In this document: one piece after another, positions 12,466 through 24,465 of the stretch
Layout: each line of letters begins with the position of its first letter
How positions within the stretch are numbered: the stretch's first letter is position 1
Assembly: GCF_002234675.1 (NCBI RefSeq)
Contig: NC_019875.2
Location: forward strand, 26,068,299-26,132,298
Length of the DNA: 64,000 nt
Source of the DNA: Oryzias latipes
Taxonomy: Eukaryota > Chordata > Actinopteri > Beloniformes > Adrianichthyidae
Direction of reading: 5' to 3'
Translations under genes and position numbers: made by a program
The notes under the pieces: generated by a model
Seen by the model: the letters and a program-made list of their open reading frames with translations, nothing else
What the model was told of the DNA's origin: nothing
Databases searched by the model: none

Positions 12466-13060
12466 TGGAAAGTTTTTTTTTTGTTGTTGTTGTAAACCCC
12501 GCCCCAGATATGGCAAAGCAGCCCAGACCATAATTGAGCTCCCTTCAGTTGTCTTTTCTCAATATTCAAGTCTGTTGTAATAATATTATTTAGTTGTGCC
12601 ATCCTGCATGCTAACCTCCCAAGAAGTCCACTTTGGTCAAAAAAAAAAAAAAAAAAAAAGCAAAGTCCCTTGATGGAGTTCACCTTTGATGGGGTTTTTT
12701 TTGAGATTTTTCTTGGGTCTTTTTGTTACAGAGTCTGCAGTTTTTCATCAAGTTTCCTCCTGCAGATCCAGGGAGGCTTTTTTACAGTCCTGTGGACCTT
12801 GAAGGTCTAAATAATGTGTGCAGCTGTGGTCACAGAAAGATCAAACTGCTTGGAGATGGTCTTACAGCCTTTCTCTGTCATTTTCATGTTGGTCTTCCCT
12901 GTGTTCCATGTTCAGTCTGGGACACATCATGTTACCAAACAGCTGAAGAGATAACAATGTTTTCCGTTTTGGGGCAACATAATTGTTGTCCCTCACTTGT
13001 TTTTCAAAAAATAATCTTTTTATTAACAAATAAAAAGAAATCTTGGATTTCATTTGCATA
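12466..13060 (-). mobile_element. Tc1/mariner-type transposase fossil
   Basis: Read on the minus strand, pieces of a Tc1-like transposase appear in the right order. First comes GCKTISKQFDLSVTTAAHII, the DNA-binding helix-turn-helix region. After that come a stop, then FKVHRTV, and further on SIMVWAALPYLGRG, the strand-DDE region usually read as VMVWGCF. A run of 21 A (12639-12659) and several stops and frame changes interrupt it, so it cannot make an active enzyme. The terminal inverted repeats were not located. Confidence 0.7.
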
Positions 13061-13540
13061 TTTTAATATCTTTGTCATTTGTGTTAACTTTTTTGTAATT
13101 TCAGGGACTTTTGCAAGTTTTTGTTTTTAGTACCAATGGTTTGATCTATTATGTAATTGTCTATCTTTGTTAAACTTTTTTTAACAAGGTTAACACTGAC
13201 CTGTTATTTGCTAAAAAAAAAAAAAAAAAAAGTAAACTAAAAGAAAAGAAAAAAAAGCCCCTTGACTTGTGAAAGTGTTTTTTTTTTACAACAAAAGAAA
13301 GAATAAAGTAAAGACAAAATTTTCCGTTACATTATTAAATCGATTAAGGCAGTCTGCCATAAGCTCATATAACCTAAAGTCCCTTCTTGTTATCTCAAAA
13401 GAATGTTATTAGTTTGGCCACGAAAGGTTTTTGCTCTGTTTTCTTTTGTCCCTAAACAAAGAGGAAATAGCCGAACATGTTCAATAATGTGTCAAACTAT
13501 ATTGTGTATCTTTAAGAATTTCAGAAAATTGGTCAAGTGG
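13061..13540. other. intergenic with A-run
   Basis: A run of 19 A lies at 13213-13231, followed by purine-rich sequence. Nothing else is recognised. The left part may be the outer flank of the Tc1-like fossil. Confidence 0.4.
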
Positions 13541-13645
13541 AACTGGCAACCTGTCCAACATGTACCCATCTCCGCCCATAGACAGCTAGGATTGGCTCCA
13601 GCAGACCCCTGGGACCCTGATTAGGAAGAAGAAGGTTCAGGAAAT
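13541..13645 (+). repeat. teleost LINE 3' tail fragment
   Basis: The order GGCAACCTGTCC, CCGCCCATAGACAGCTAGG, TTGGCTCCAGCAGACCC is the widespread fish repeat tail, usually read as GACAGCTGGGATAGGCTCCAGC. It is found at the 3' ends of L2-like LINEs. Clade assignment is from memory. Confidence 0.65.
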
Positions 13646-16600
13646 GGGTGAAAGGAAAGAATCATAACTTCTTAGACAAAAGGTGAGATGGTGAAGCTAA
13701 AAAAAGACCAAAGTAAAGGAAGAGCTCACGTTTTATTCCATCTATTCAACTTTAAAAGTGTTTTCCAAAGAATTTATCAAAAAAATAATAATTATAAAGT
13801 AAGTTTGACACGGAATGAAATGGAAAATAGTGAATAGTGAATATTCTACATCACAATGTGTTTTTCTGGTGATAATTGCACAACTTTAGGTTTTTTGTGA
13901 AAATACTGAGAATTTTTAAATATCACAAGATGACAAGCGGAACAGTAATTAATAGGATCACTAAACATAAACCTATTTTTGACTGAATTCAATCAGAGGA
14001 GCCAGAGAAAACAGGAAAACCATAAAGACAGTAGAAACCCCACTTTATGTCCCAAATGAAAGTACTCAACAAAAACGTTTTTGACTTCACAGTTTAAAGT
14101 TTGACTCAACATCTCAGAGTACCAAGAGTGCAGACTGCCTGCAACTTTATATCTGTAAAGTTTTCTCTTCTGGCTGCGGTTAAAAAGTTCGCCCACCTTC
14201 TTGCATTAATTAAGAAAAATAACAAGGAGAACTTCCATGTGAAATCCTATGAACACTGGAGGGCAGTTAAACTGTAAGAGCTGAAATCTCCCAACACAGG
14301 CTCTTAAGCCCGAGGTTAACACTAATCGATTTGCCTTGTGGTTTGTTCCAAAGTTTTTTGAGGGCTTAGTGCCACGAGGGCTGGATTAGCTTTAAGGCTA
14401 GCAACTACAGCCTGACTGTGCCAGCATCTTTCCAAGTTTACACTCTTTTGGTACTCTATATATTTGATTGCAGTTTTTTTCATGTGAAAACCTTATGGAG
14501 AGTTTGTGTTTATATATATTTATTTTAAATAGATATAAATTGTGTTTTCATTAGAGCACTTTTGAAATAAATGTGTCTCCACCTGCTGTGACACCCTAAG
14601 AGCTCAAATTTTTATCAGGCAAATTGTTTATTCATTTCTTTCCAACTAATAGCCACTAAAGATGTGTTTCATGTGGAGAATAAAAAAGCTTTAGTAATTA
14701 TCTCTTACTGCCAAACTCGTTTAAACTCAGAAAAAGTAATATTTGCTAAACATGTTTATCTGGGTTTTAAACAATAGGAAAGATGCGTGTGTCAAAACGA
14801 TCAGGGAATTAGTCTTTGGAGCACTTTAATTAGAAAATAGTGACTGAAATAACAGCTTTGGGTTCAATATGGCTCCTTTTTATGTTTTACTGGAATACTG
14901 TATAAAATGTTCAGAATGCTGATGGGGAGCGAAGCTTTTAAATAAACAGATGGCAATAATTGTCGCTCGGAAACCCGTGAAGGCTTTTAAGCCATTGTGT
15001 AACGGCTGAATTTAATGGTCAAATTGAACTAAAAGGACAAAAGAGTGAATCAAGCCACATTTCTCTTTTGTGCTCTATTATCACTCCTTGTGATTTTAGA
15101 ATAAATTCGAAGAATCTTGGTGGGGGACTCTTAAAGGGTGTTATAAAAGACTGAACCACAAAAGTTTTAGCGTTCAAGTTCAATATTTTTCATTTAAACC
15201 CATTTTAGCTTTTTTGCAGTTTGATATTTGCATATTTCAAAGCAAATTAAGCATTTTTTGAATATTAATTCAGACTTGTTAATGCAAAGTTGGTGGCTAA
15301 AAACACACACAAAATGAACAGTTTTGAATTCAGAAGCTTGAATAAACGGTTTTAGATGCAGTTCTGACTGCTGTTTAACCTTTTAACCTCCACAATGGTA
15401 ACAGTCCGCCTGGACCTTTTTTGGTTTTCCCTGTTTGCTTCATCACAGTTGAATCACATAAAGGCAAAATGGCATATAATATACGAAGCATAAACAATGT
15501 GTACAGTGCTCACCACTTAAAGAGGGGAAATCACTGCACCACCCCATCATATCTACCCTCCTCCTTACCAGAGTGCATCGCATAACATAACCTCTCAAAA
15601 TATGTTGAATGAGTGAAATCTTTTGTCCCTTTTTTCCAGAATAAGTTCAATATCAAACCTCACTCAAAAAATGTTATTGTTATTTTGTGAAATATCAACA
15701 AAAAACAGATTTTCAACGAGCTTTTCCTAATAAAAACTCGACATGAACTGATACTTAGGTTTTAAAATGACAAAGAAATTACCTTTAAATTTAAAAAACC
15801 AGCTCAAGAAGTTTAGTTTCTCTGGATGATTTGATTTTTTTGAAGCCGTTTCTGTCCAGTTGAAGGCAAAACCCAACTCCACATTCTTCACACATCCACG
15901 GGTTGCTTCTCTAGTAGAAAACACTCATGTCTTGCTATCCCCTAATTAAAAGAAACTTTAAATGAAGATGATGTGAATAAATGACAAATCTCCATGATTT
16001 ATGTATAACAAAAGGAAACCAAGTACGGTACTATTTTAGCTAAAACAAATCCTTCTTTGAGCAATAAAAAAAGTAAATTAAAAATATGAGTAACACAGAA
16101 ACCGGAAGCATTTGGGACCATTTCTAAAAAGATTAGAGATTTGTTTTATTGTTTTTTTTTTCTGTTTGTAAGAATTCTTCTTCACTCCACCAAATACATA
16201 AAAGAATGGAAAACTCCTAAGACACATCTATTTTTCTTTTTCAATTATTTTCTTCTTTGTGTGTTAGATGTTGTTGTTTTTTTTCACATGCAAACATCTG
16301 CTAAGGCTCAATTAAATTATCCTGTAAAACTTTTTATACATGGATAAATAACATATTTTGCCGATGGAAAAAAAAATGTAACAAAAAATTTCATGACAAG
16401 AAACAAAGATTCTAGAAAGGTGAAATCACAGGAGTTTAAAAAATCATCTGCTTCTTAATCAGTCTACTTGTAAACACAGCCTCAAACAAACAGCCACACA
16501 TAACATGGACACATTGAAATTACTTTGTCTGATGTAAATAAGGTAAAAGGGGAGGCATCGAAGTAAAATAAGCACGTCCTTAAAGTTTGTGAATGTAAGT

Positions 16601-17063
16601 CTCCCTGGTTTCATGTCAAATGTAACATTCAGTCACTTTCATAAACAAATATGTCATTTGCACTTGTGTGTTTCACTATTGCCTTTTCTCTAAGCCATAA
16701 CATGTCGGATGTTTGCCGTGTTTTAAACATGCAGAACAATTTCAGTGAGGACCACAGTGACATGTCTGACCAAGATGGTCACATCTGGCAAAAACCAAAC
16801 ACGGAAAATGTGCACAAATATACACACTGTCGAGCATGGAAGCAGAAGTTGATGATTTGCACTTGTGCGGTCGCAAACGTGCGCCCTGAAGTCGGTAAAT
16901 TAGCCATGGACTCCTTTGTACACTAAAAGCGCAGACCCATTATTGATTGAGGAAAGCTTGAAAGGTGATTTTAAACATTAATGAATGTTGGAGAAATATC
17001 CTGAAAAGTGACAGAAAGAGACAAACATTGCCAGAAAGTGGACTAAAAACATAATAATACAAA
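13646..17063. other. intergenic, no gene seen
   Basis: No coding frame is supported. The segment at about 14920-15120 is compositionally even and free of recognised repeats. The remainder is AT-rich with many A and T runs. Confidence 0.5.
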
Positions 17064-17524
17064 TGAATCGGTTAGTTCAAAAGGGGCACAAGTCCAAGAG
17101 GTTTGTTTTTACAGGAAATGATTTTAATTGCATAGCTTAAAGGGAGGCTACACCAAATAATTACTACTTTACCCAGATTTAGCACCAGTTCATAGCTTAC
17201 AATTGCTATAATATGAAGCACCTCCCTTTTATCATTTCAGAGGACTAGCAAACTAAAGTCTCTGGACTTGGGCCCTTCTTGAAATAAACAGCGGCGGTGC
17301 CATATTGGATAACTAGTGCTGCCATCTATGGGATAAAGCTAAAACCATGCAAGAGAGGCCCAAGTCCAGGAATTTGACACTTAATGCATTTTAAATGTCT
17401 AGCATAGTCAATACATCACAACGGACTTGGGACTTTTTTGCACATAATCAGATAGCTTTTCCCTTGAAGACCAGAGAACATATAATATATCTGGACTTGG
17501 GCCCCTTTTGAACTAACTGATTCA
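17064..17524. mobile_element. short TIR element with repeated GGACTTGGG motif
   Basis: 33-bp terminal inverted repeats (17064-17096 and 17492-17524) match at 31 of 33 positions. They begin TGAATC(G/A)GTTAGTTCAA. Inside, the motif GGACTTGGG recurs at 17264-17272, inverted at 17359-17367, and at 17423-17431, besides its presence at the right end (17493-17501). The unit is 461 bp with no coding capacity. No clear target duplication is visible, so the superfamily is open. Confidence 0.65.
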
Positions 17525-17735
17525 AATGGCCTAAAACAGCCGTCTTTAATCACATAAAGCCTTAGTCACAACTGCCCTATATGTGGATATGAACTGTCTG
17601 CGGGCAAAAAATGGGCAAACCTGTACGGGCCACACAGATGGTCCACAGGAAAAAGACCAGTCTTTGAACCCATAGAGCAAACATGTTTATGCACATGTTT
17701 GCTCTATAGACTTGCTGTGGAGTGCTAGAATGCTA

Positions 17736-18260
17736 GAGTCCCACTCCAATCATCTTTTGATCTATTTTCGATGTGTTCCCAGTGGTCTTTTAATTAGGAT
17801 TATGTCATCTTTAGGCATAATCCAAAAATCTGTGTTGTTTTCTTGGTTATTGTTTCTGCAGAGCAGCAGTAACTCAGTGGACAGTTGGCACAGTGTGAGC
17901 CTGCCCACGGGTCCCATCATCCCTTTGTTTACACTCTCTCCTGTTAGCTTACAGCCTCTCACAACCCCAACCTGATCAGTGCAACAAAAATAATATTGGA
18001 CCTATTCAGCTGTAAAGTTTTTAGCCAGATTCCAGTTGGGACGAGGAAAACAAAGACGCACATGGATCTATGTCTGCAAGTGGATGCATTGGAATGAAGT
18101 GGAGCAGGAAGTTTGTGGCCTGCCAGTTGTAGCACCTATGTCACTGATACAAGCTTTTCCCAAGATTTTTTGTTTGTTCCCGATTCACAATAATTTGTAT
18201 AAAGAAATACTCAGAAACATAATTTTAAGCTTTATTTTATTAATATACATCCTGCCATAA
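17736..18260 (+). mobile_element. piggyBac-like family copy, 3' truncated
   Basis: It starts TCCCACTCCAATCATCTTTTG, close to the left end at 2063. It shares ordered blocks with that copy: CCAGTGGTCTT, TTTCTGCAGAG, TTAGC(C)TACAGCC and GGAAAACAAAG. It also shares GTGGAGCAGG and AATTTTAAGCTT with the 11.2-kb copy. No right-hand inverted end was found. Confidence 0.6.
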
Positions 18261-20092
18261 GAACATGTTAAAAACACCACCAACACATGATTTCATAGGA
18301 GCTAACATCTGTGTCACAACTAATACTTTGGGACTAGAGTGCACTTCAAACCATTCACAATTTAGACACTAAAGAGAAGTGGAAAACACTAAGATTTTTC
18401 CTTTAGCCCTCTTTTCCTTCTTTTCACTTGAAGATAAAAATGTCAAGATGGCATTGGAAATGACATCTCGCAAACCACTGACTGTATATAAGAGATAAGA
18501 CAACATAACTTCACTGCATTCATTTTTTTTTTCTTTATTGACATAAGATGCTTTATACTTTTGTCAAAGTTTTGTCAAAGAAAACAAAGGATTTATTTAT
18601 ATATGTATTGAATATATGTCAGAATAGGCCCATCTTGTAGTCTGCAGGTCGTTCATTCCCACCCCCATCAAACTGCACAACAGATCTGTATGACAAATCT
18701 GCACAATTATTTATGAATCTATTCACTTATTTGTTTGTTTGATCAGATATCTTTTGAGCTGTAATTTTACTATTACTTGTTGCCGTAAAAAAGGGAAATA
18801 CATAAAGTACAATTCAATTCTGTTTTAGAATATTTAGATAGATTTACAACCTCAAAGGAGGTGGGGATAAAAAAGTGAATTTACCCAAACATTTGAGCTT
18901 TTTGTTGTTTCAACCTTTGGTACAAAGTAAATGACGCTCTCCCACATAACCTTTCACATCCACTCACACCCCCCACTCAGTGACATATCTGTCAGAGTCA
19001 CTATCAGTGATCTTCCCTTTTGCCACAGTGGGTGAGCAGGTGTGTTTCCATGTCAGAATAGACGCGTGTATTTATCTGTGTGCATGTATGAAGAGGAAAA
19101 GAGAGTCACGCAATACATCTGCTGGAGTCTAATTTCCTTTTTGAGTTAATAAATTAGGGACTTGAGTCAAGATATAAAGTCCGCCCAATGGGAGTGGGTC
19201 TGCATTCTTCCGATGCCTCTTTTAAGTACTTCTCTCCACTGATATGTACTCCACAAAATCTCACCCCGACTCTACACAGGCCAGACTTCTCTTTATCTCT
19301 TGCTTATTTGACTTAATGCTGATAAATGAGCTGGTTCTCACCCATTTCTCATTCTGAGCAGTCTAGTTGGATATACTTCACAGTATCTTTCCTCTTCTTT
19401 GGTTATGGTACAAGGGCAGAAGAAGATTATTTCAGTGTAATTCTGTTCAAGGGCACTCACCAAGAACCTATAACTGTAGAGCAGTTTCTGCGTAGGGGTG
19501 GGGAGTTTGTGTTTAGAACGTCAAAAACAATATGTGTCCTTGCTTAGATCACCCAAAACACTATCTATACTTCAGTCTTATTTTTTTTGGGGTCTCATTA
19601 AATGCAGCGATTTTGCGAATGACCATTTTGAAATGTCAGAAAGAAAGAAAAAAAGCATTATTGTATTCAAAGTGAGAAATTTAAGCTGTTAATTTTTACC
19701 TCAGAGACTTTAAGTCTTTAAAGCATTGTCATTGAAGTAAATGAGCACTACTTTTCTCCCAACAGTTTTCCAGAACAGTACTATAATTACCATAATTACA
19801 CACAGCAGAAAGAGAACACATTTGAATTTGTTGCAGTGGTGGTTTCACTGCCTTTCTGTTTTCTGTACGCTTGCACAGGAACTTTTTCAGCAAACTTTAC
19901 CTCTTTGCATCACTCTCCTTTCTGTTTGTTGAGTGTTTTAGACAGATACATTAAAAAATGTGATATTTTACTGTATGCATAGGAGAAATGTTAAGCTCAC
20001 TGGCTGCTTCTCGTGACACTGGGATGTCACATCTAGGTCAGGCATCCCAATGTGGTACAAAAATCCCTGTGGGGTTCTGCAGAGAGCACTCC
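18261..20092. other. intergenic, no gene seen
   Basis: Nothing coding is supported. The part at about 18950-19330 looks non-repetitive and is a weak candidate for conserved noncoding sequence. Confidence 0.45.
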
Positions 20093-20511
20093 TTAAAGAC
20101 CCACTACGAGGAAAATTGTGTTTTTGGTCGTTTTAAAATGTTCGTGTGGCAGTTTTCTGATAATAAAGAACATGAATTAGGAAAATTAGGCTCAAAATTG
20201 CATTTCTAAGTATTTCTTTATTCAAATATGTAAGAGGAAAAAATGTTGTCTGGAAAGGTAAAAAAGTCTTACCCCATCTGCAATTTTTTTTTGCTTGTTT
20301 AAGGAAAATAAAAATAATCTTACCAAGAATTCTTATCTTAAGAAAAAAAATCCAAGTTATTTTGCTATCAAAAAACTTTCTCGATTGGATTAGTTTTCTT
20401 GCAAGACAGAAAATAAAAAAAATGTTCTTGAAACAAGGGGCTTTTTACTTTCCTAAGATTTGGTTTTTGCTGTAAAATAACTCTAAAAAAATGATTGAAG
20501 TGGGTCTTTAA
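20093..20511. mobile_element. TTAA-flanked piggyBac-like MITE
   Basis: Perfect TTAA flanks (20093-20096 and 20508-20511) enclose ends AGACCCACT and its exact inverse AGTGGGTCT. Imperfect inverted similarity continues for about 10 bp. The interior block CAGTTTTCTGATAAT and CTCAAAATT is shared with 52470-52530. The unit is 411 bp between target sites, with no transposase. It is the clearest copy of this family in the window. Confidence 0.75.
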
Positions 20512-22140
20512 CACCTGCGTGGGTTGGCAGAGAGATGGAGCTTCCTGGTTTGCAGCTGGGCAGAGATTTTTAGGTTGAAAAATGTTGACAGACTAGCTTG
20601 GATGTTCACACAGCTATGGACGATACAAGATATTTCACACTTGTGAGTACCTGTGTCTGTATTTTCCTTTTCTTGTGTCACAAACCCACGATGAAAAGTG
20701 ATGGTAAAAGGCAGCAGTGAACTTCCTTGACCCACTCTGACAGGCCGTGCCCTGGTGTTACCCAGGGCCTCTGGGGAGCGGGTCTGTTGATGTACATAGT
20801 TTAATCAAACTGGCAGTATGGCCTGTGCTGACAGAAAGTGTTACTTGAGCACATTGCACTTTACAGCTGCTCTTCTTTTCCTAAAACTGTGATCGGGATC
20901 ATGACTTCTTTTTCAATAAACCCTGCATGCAAGAGAGCCAGATCCTGTTTTCCCAAAATGCATCGATTCCCTTGTTTCTAATCATATCGTCTTTGTTCAT
21001 CACTCTATCCGAATATCAGTCATAGAACAGATCACGTCTGCAATTTGTCTTACAGCTCTAAGTGGGAATAATTTACTGCTTGAGCACTTTAATTTAAAAC
21101 GACAAGACTCCTTTTGGCAGTGCTCGTGGCATCTTGGGTATTCAAATGAAAGCATTTGACCATATTTGCGAGTGGGCGTCCTTGTTGTTGCAGAGGCATG
21201 GAGATAACATTAACCTCTTTGCAGGCTTCCTGTGAAGCTGAATGCTGGCAGGTGAAAACAGGCTGCGGGGAAAAAGAGAGCGTCTTGACAGAACGGCACA
21301 TTTGTCTCTGGTAGTCCCTCTGTAGGCCAACAACATCCACAATTCCAAGGAAAACAAGACAAGGTTGAGGGAAAACAATTCTGCTTATTGAAAGAATTTT
21401 CTTTATCATAAATGTGTTTTTTCATAAAGGCTTCAGCTTTCCAATCTCACAAATTGCCGTAGTCAGTTTGTCCTGCCAATCAAGAAATAACACTTTTTAT
21501 CGGAAAGAGTCTTTTTATTAACAGAAGAATGTGTTGGACCGCTTTCTTTTAGTGGGAGTTTTTTTTTTAAGTGTTGGGCTGTTTGATATTTGAAAACTAA
21601 TGATTATTGGATAGAAAAACGCCCTGTCATGTTTGGCACCATAAACCAACCAAGACTTTGATGAGGATTTGGCTCCTAAGAGTGTGTTTTTGGGACTACA
21701 ATGTGGGCACTTCACATAAAAGTAAGTTTTTCTTGTTAGCATAGGAAGTCAAGCCAACCATTAATTCTGGAAATGAGCAGTGCAACATTCTTCATTAAAT
21801 TAGTGATGAAGCTGACAGTTTTTCTAAAACTGAACAATAACTTTAACTCTGGCTGTAGCTGGATGTGAAAAAGACACTATCATTTTTGCTTTATTAAAAA
21901 CAACTGTGCAACCTCAAACTATTTACAATTTTACCCCAAAAAGGGTTACCTGTAGTCACAAAATCATAAAAAAGTACTGATTATGGGTTTTGAATTTACT
22001 TTTCAGCACTAATATAAGTGTCTTGCTGTGTAATCAATATGACTCAAGAGTCAAACTTGGAAAAATGTCACCATGCCATAAAAATATAAGCAATTAAAGA
22101 AAGAAACAAAAGGACAATGCAAAAAGTGATAGCCAAAAAT
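20512..22140. other. intergenic, no gene seen
   Basis: Three overlapping minus-strand open frames at about 21090-21425 occupy different frames of one stretch and show no domain or splice context. I treat them as chance. The rest shows nothing recognisable. Confidence 0.45.
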
Positions 22141-22144
22141 TATG

Positions 22145-22780
22145 AAAACAACACTAATCTTTAAAAAAACAATCACTAGAAAGTAGTAAAATTATCTATC
22201 CGTGCAGCAAGTCATTTTTACTTAACAATAAATCGTACAACAAGATATCAAAATCTAGAACCAAGGAGTTCCACACAAGCATTCAAAAAGGCAGAAACCA
22301 GGTAAAAAGCTGTTGGAATTACTTACTTACACAGCCCAATAATTGTTTTTTTCACTAGTTCTAGGCATGTGGTTTGTATTTTTTTGGAGTTTTTACATAC
22401 CTATTTGTGGTTGATTTTGATTACAATGACAAAAAAGTAAGTGTAATAAGTGGAAATGACTCATTTCAACAAAAATGTGGACAAAATGAGATAACCATCT
22501 TTGTAAAAGTTACCTATCAAAAATGTAAAACTGGCACTTGTTCTTAGAACATAAATCTTCTTTTCGTTTTTTTTTTTTTAAATCTCCATAATTACAGAAT
22601 AATTTGAGTTTTTTTATTTTAAATTAAGTTTTTCTATTTTCAAATGGAGCAAAAGGATTTTGACTCATTTAAGTAATAATTTTCTTATTTCTAGATCCTA
22701 CCTCTTAAAAAAACAAAAGAATTCTGGTGATTCTGAGATAAGCTTTGAAAGGTGTAGAGCAAAGAGATGTTAAAACAATT
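22145..22780. repeat. diverged dispersed repeat, copy 1
   Basis: It is collinear with 36045-36745. Shared ordered blocks are GCAGCAAGTCATTTTTACTT, GTTCTA..C...TGGTTTGTA, GTGTAATAA.TGGA.ATGACT, AAAATGAGA, GACTCATTT and GTTAAAACAA. The copies differ at many positions, so the family is old. It is AT-rich with no coding frame and no class recognised. Confidence 0.6.
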
Positions 22781-24205
22781 TCATTTAAATGTCTAAAAAG
22801 AAGGTTTGAAATTTTTGATAGGATCAAATGGGGGGGGGGGGGCGATCAAATCATTTCGAGCCCCAAAACTGTTTATAAAACAATGCTATCCTCATTTAGT
22901 TCATCTATTCATGAATTTGTCTTCTCCTCTGACCTTTTTGATATGTAATACATTTTATGCTCAATCCTCTTCCTGACACTACTCTCTGCATTTACCGAGC
23001 TTGGGACAGGCACAAGCAGGACACTGGTTTGTACCCTGTTAAGGTTGCAAAAGCGTTACCCTTGCATTTATCTCTTTTTTTCTTTCTATGTCTGTCTATT
23101 TGTCCGTCTGTGCACCAATTACGATTTTTGTCTTTACTTTCATTTTTATTCAATTTTAATTTAGTATTTTTTGTGGGGCTTCTTGTTTGTTTATTTGTTT
23201 TTGTTTGTGAGTTTTTGTAATTGCTATTTCTTTAGTTATATTTGGAATTTTTGCAGCCATCACGTGATTACTAACTATTTTGTGAAGCCTTTTAAACTTT
23301 GATACTCTAATAGTCTGCCCCTTCTACTGCATTTTTGTTACATAAAACTTTTTTAAATGAAGAGAAACACTGTTTAAGTCTTAAGGTCCTTTTTTAACAG
23401 ATTTCTATTTTCACACTGGTAGAAACTCTTTTTTCCCCTTTAATTGAAACTTTTTTGCACACTTTAGTGATCTCTTAGGTCAGCCAGTTAGCTTCCTGTA
23501 ACCTTGAACGCCTGATCAAGCATCCTACAGAGTCCAGCTCAATTGTTCCCGTCAGAGCCAGGACTGGTGGGATAGGTACAAAGAGGAGAATGAGCTCTCT
23601 GTCACCCACCCTGGTAACCCTGCCTGGCTGACCTTTGGATAAATGAGCATGAGCGCACTCATCCACTCGGTGAGTCACTTTAATAAGATTTGTAAGTAGC
23701 AAAGCAGCAGTGGGGTCACCGCGGCGGGCTCAAATATGCACAAAGAAAATTATAGGACATCTCTGACTCTATAATCAAGTGCTTTTATAAAACAGGGAAA
23801 AGTGACACTGTGAAGAAAAAAGAAAGACATGAAATAAAAGGAGACTCATAACGATTTGAACATTTTTCTTCTTTTCATCATTTGGATAGACTGTATACAC
23901 ACTTGTGTGTTTGTTTTGTGTTTGTTCTGGAATTATGTGTTTACATTATCATAGGTGGATGTTCTTGATCTTTTTTTAAAAGGTTTTCTCTACTTTAATT
24001 CACAACTACAATTTTGCCATTTGCACAGAGCACTAATGCATGAGCCAAAAATATTTCACTTCTTGACTGGTTATTTATTTTATTTTTTTATCTGTATTTC
24101 CAAAAAACTATTCTTTATAAATCAAGCTTGGGTGATTGTTGTCCTGATATTTTTTCTTTTTTCTGCTTAATTTAGTTCCCAAAAAGGAAAGGACAGGTTT
24201 ATTCC
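22781..24205. other. intergenic with G run
   Basis: A run of 13 G lies at 22830-22842. The stretch at 23090-23220 is T-rich low-complexity sequence. No gene is seen. Confidence 0.45.
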
Positions 24206-24465
24206 TTTCCTTTAGGTGTGGAGTTTGCATGTTCTCCATGTGCATGCCTGACTTTTCTCCAGGCACTCAGGTTTCCTCCCACAGACCAAAAAACCTGCTT
24301 CAAAGGTTAATTGGTAATTCTGGAAGTGCCCCTCGGGTGTGAATGTGAGTATGTGTGGCTGTCTGTTTTTGTTGCCCTGGTGAACCATCCAGGGTATATC
24401 CCAGCTTCACCCAACTGAGGCTGGGATAGGCTCAAGCAACCCCATGGCCCAGATATTTATGACGT
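24206..24465 (+). repeat. teleost LINE 3' tail, long fragment
   Basis: Typical blocks appear in order: GTGTGGAGTTTGCATGTTCT, TTTCCTCCCACAGACC, GGTTAATTGGTAATTCTGG, CCATCCAGGGT and GGCTGGGATAGGCTC. This is the same family as 13541-13645 and is the longest plus-strand example here. Confidence 0.75.

Noticed and set aside
12723..13130. 135-codon plus-strand frame
   Set aside because: It is the antisense of the Tc1-like transposase fossil.
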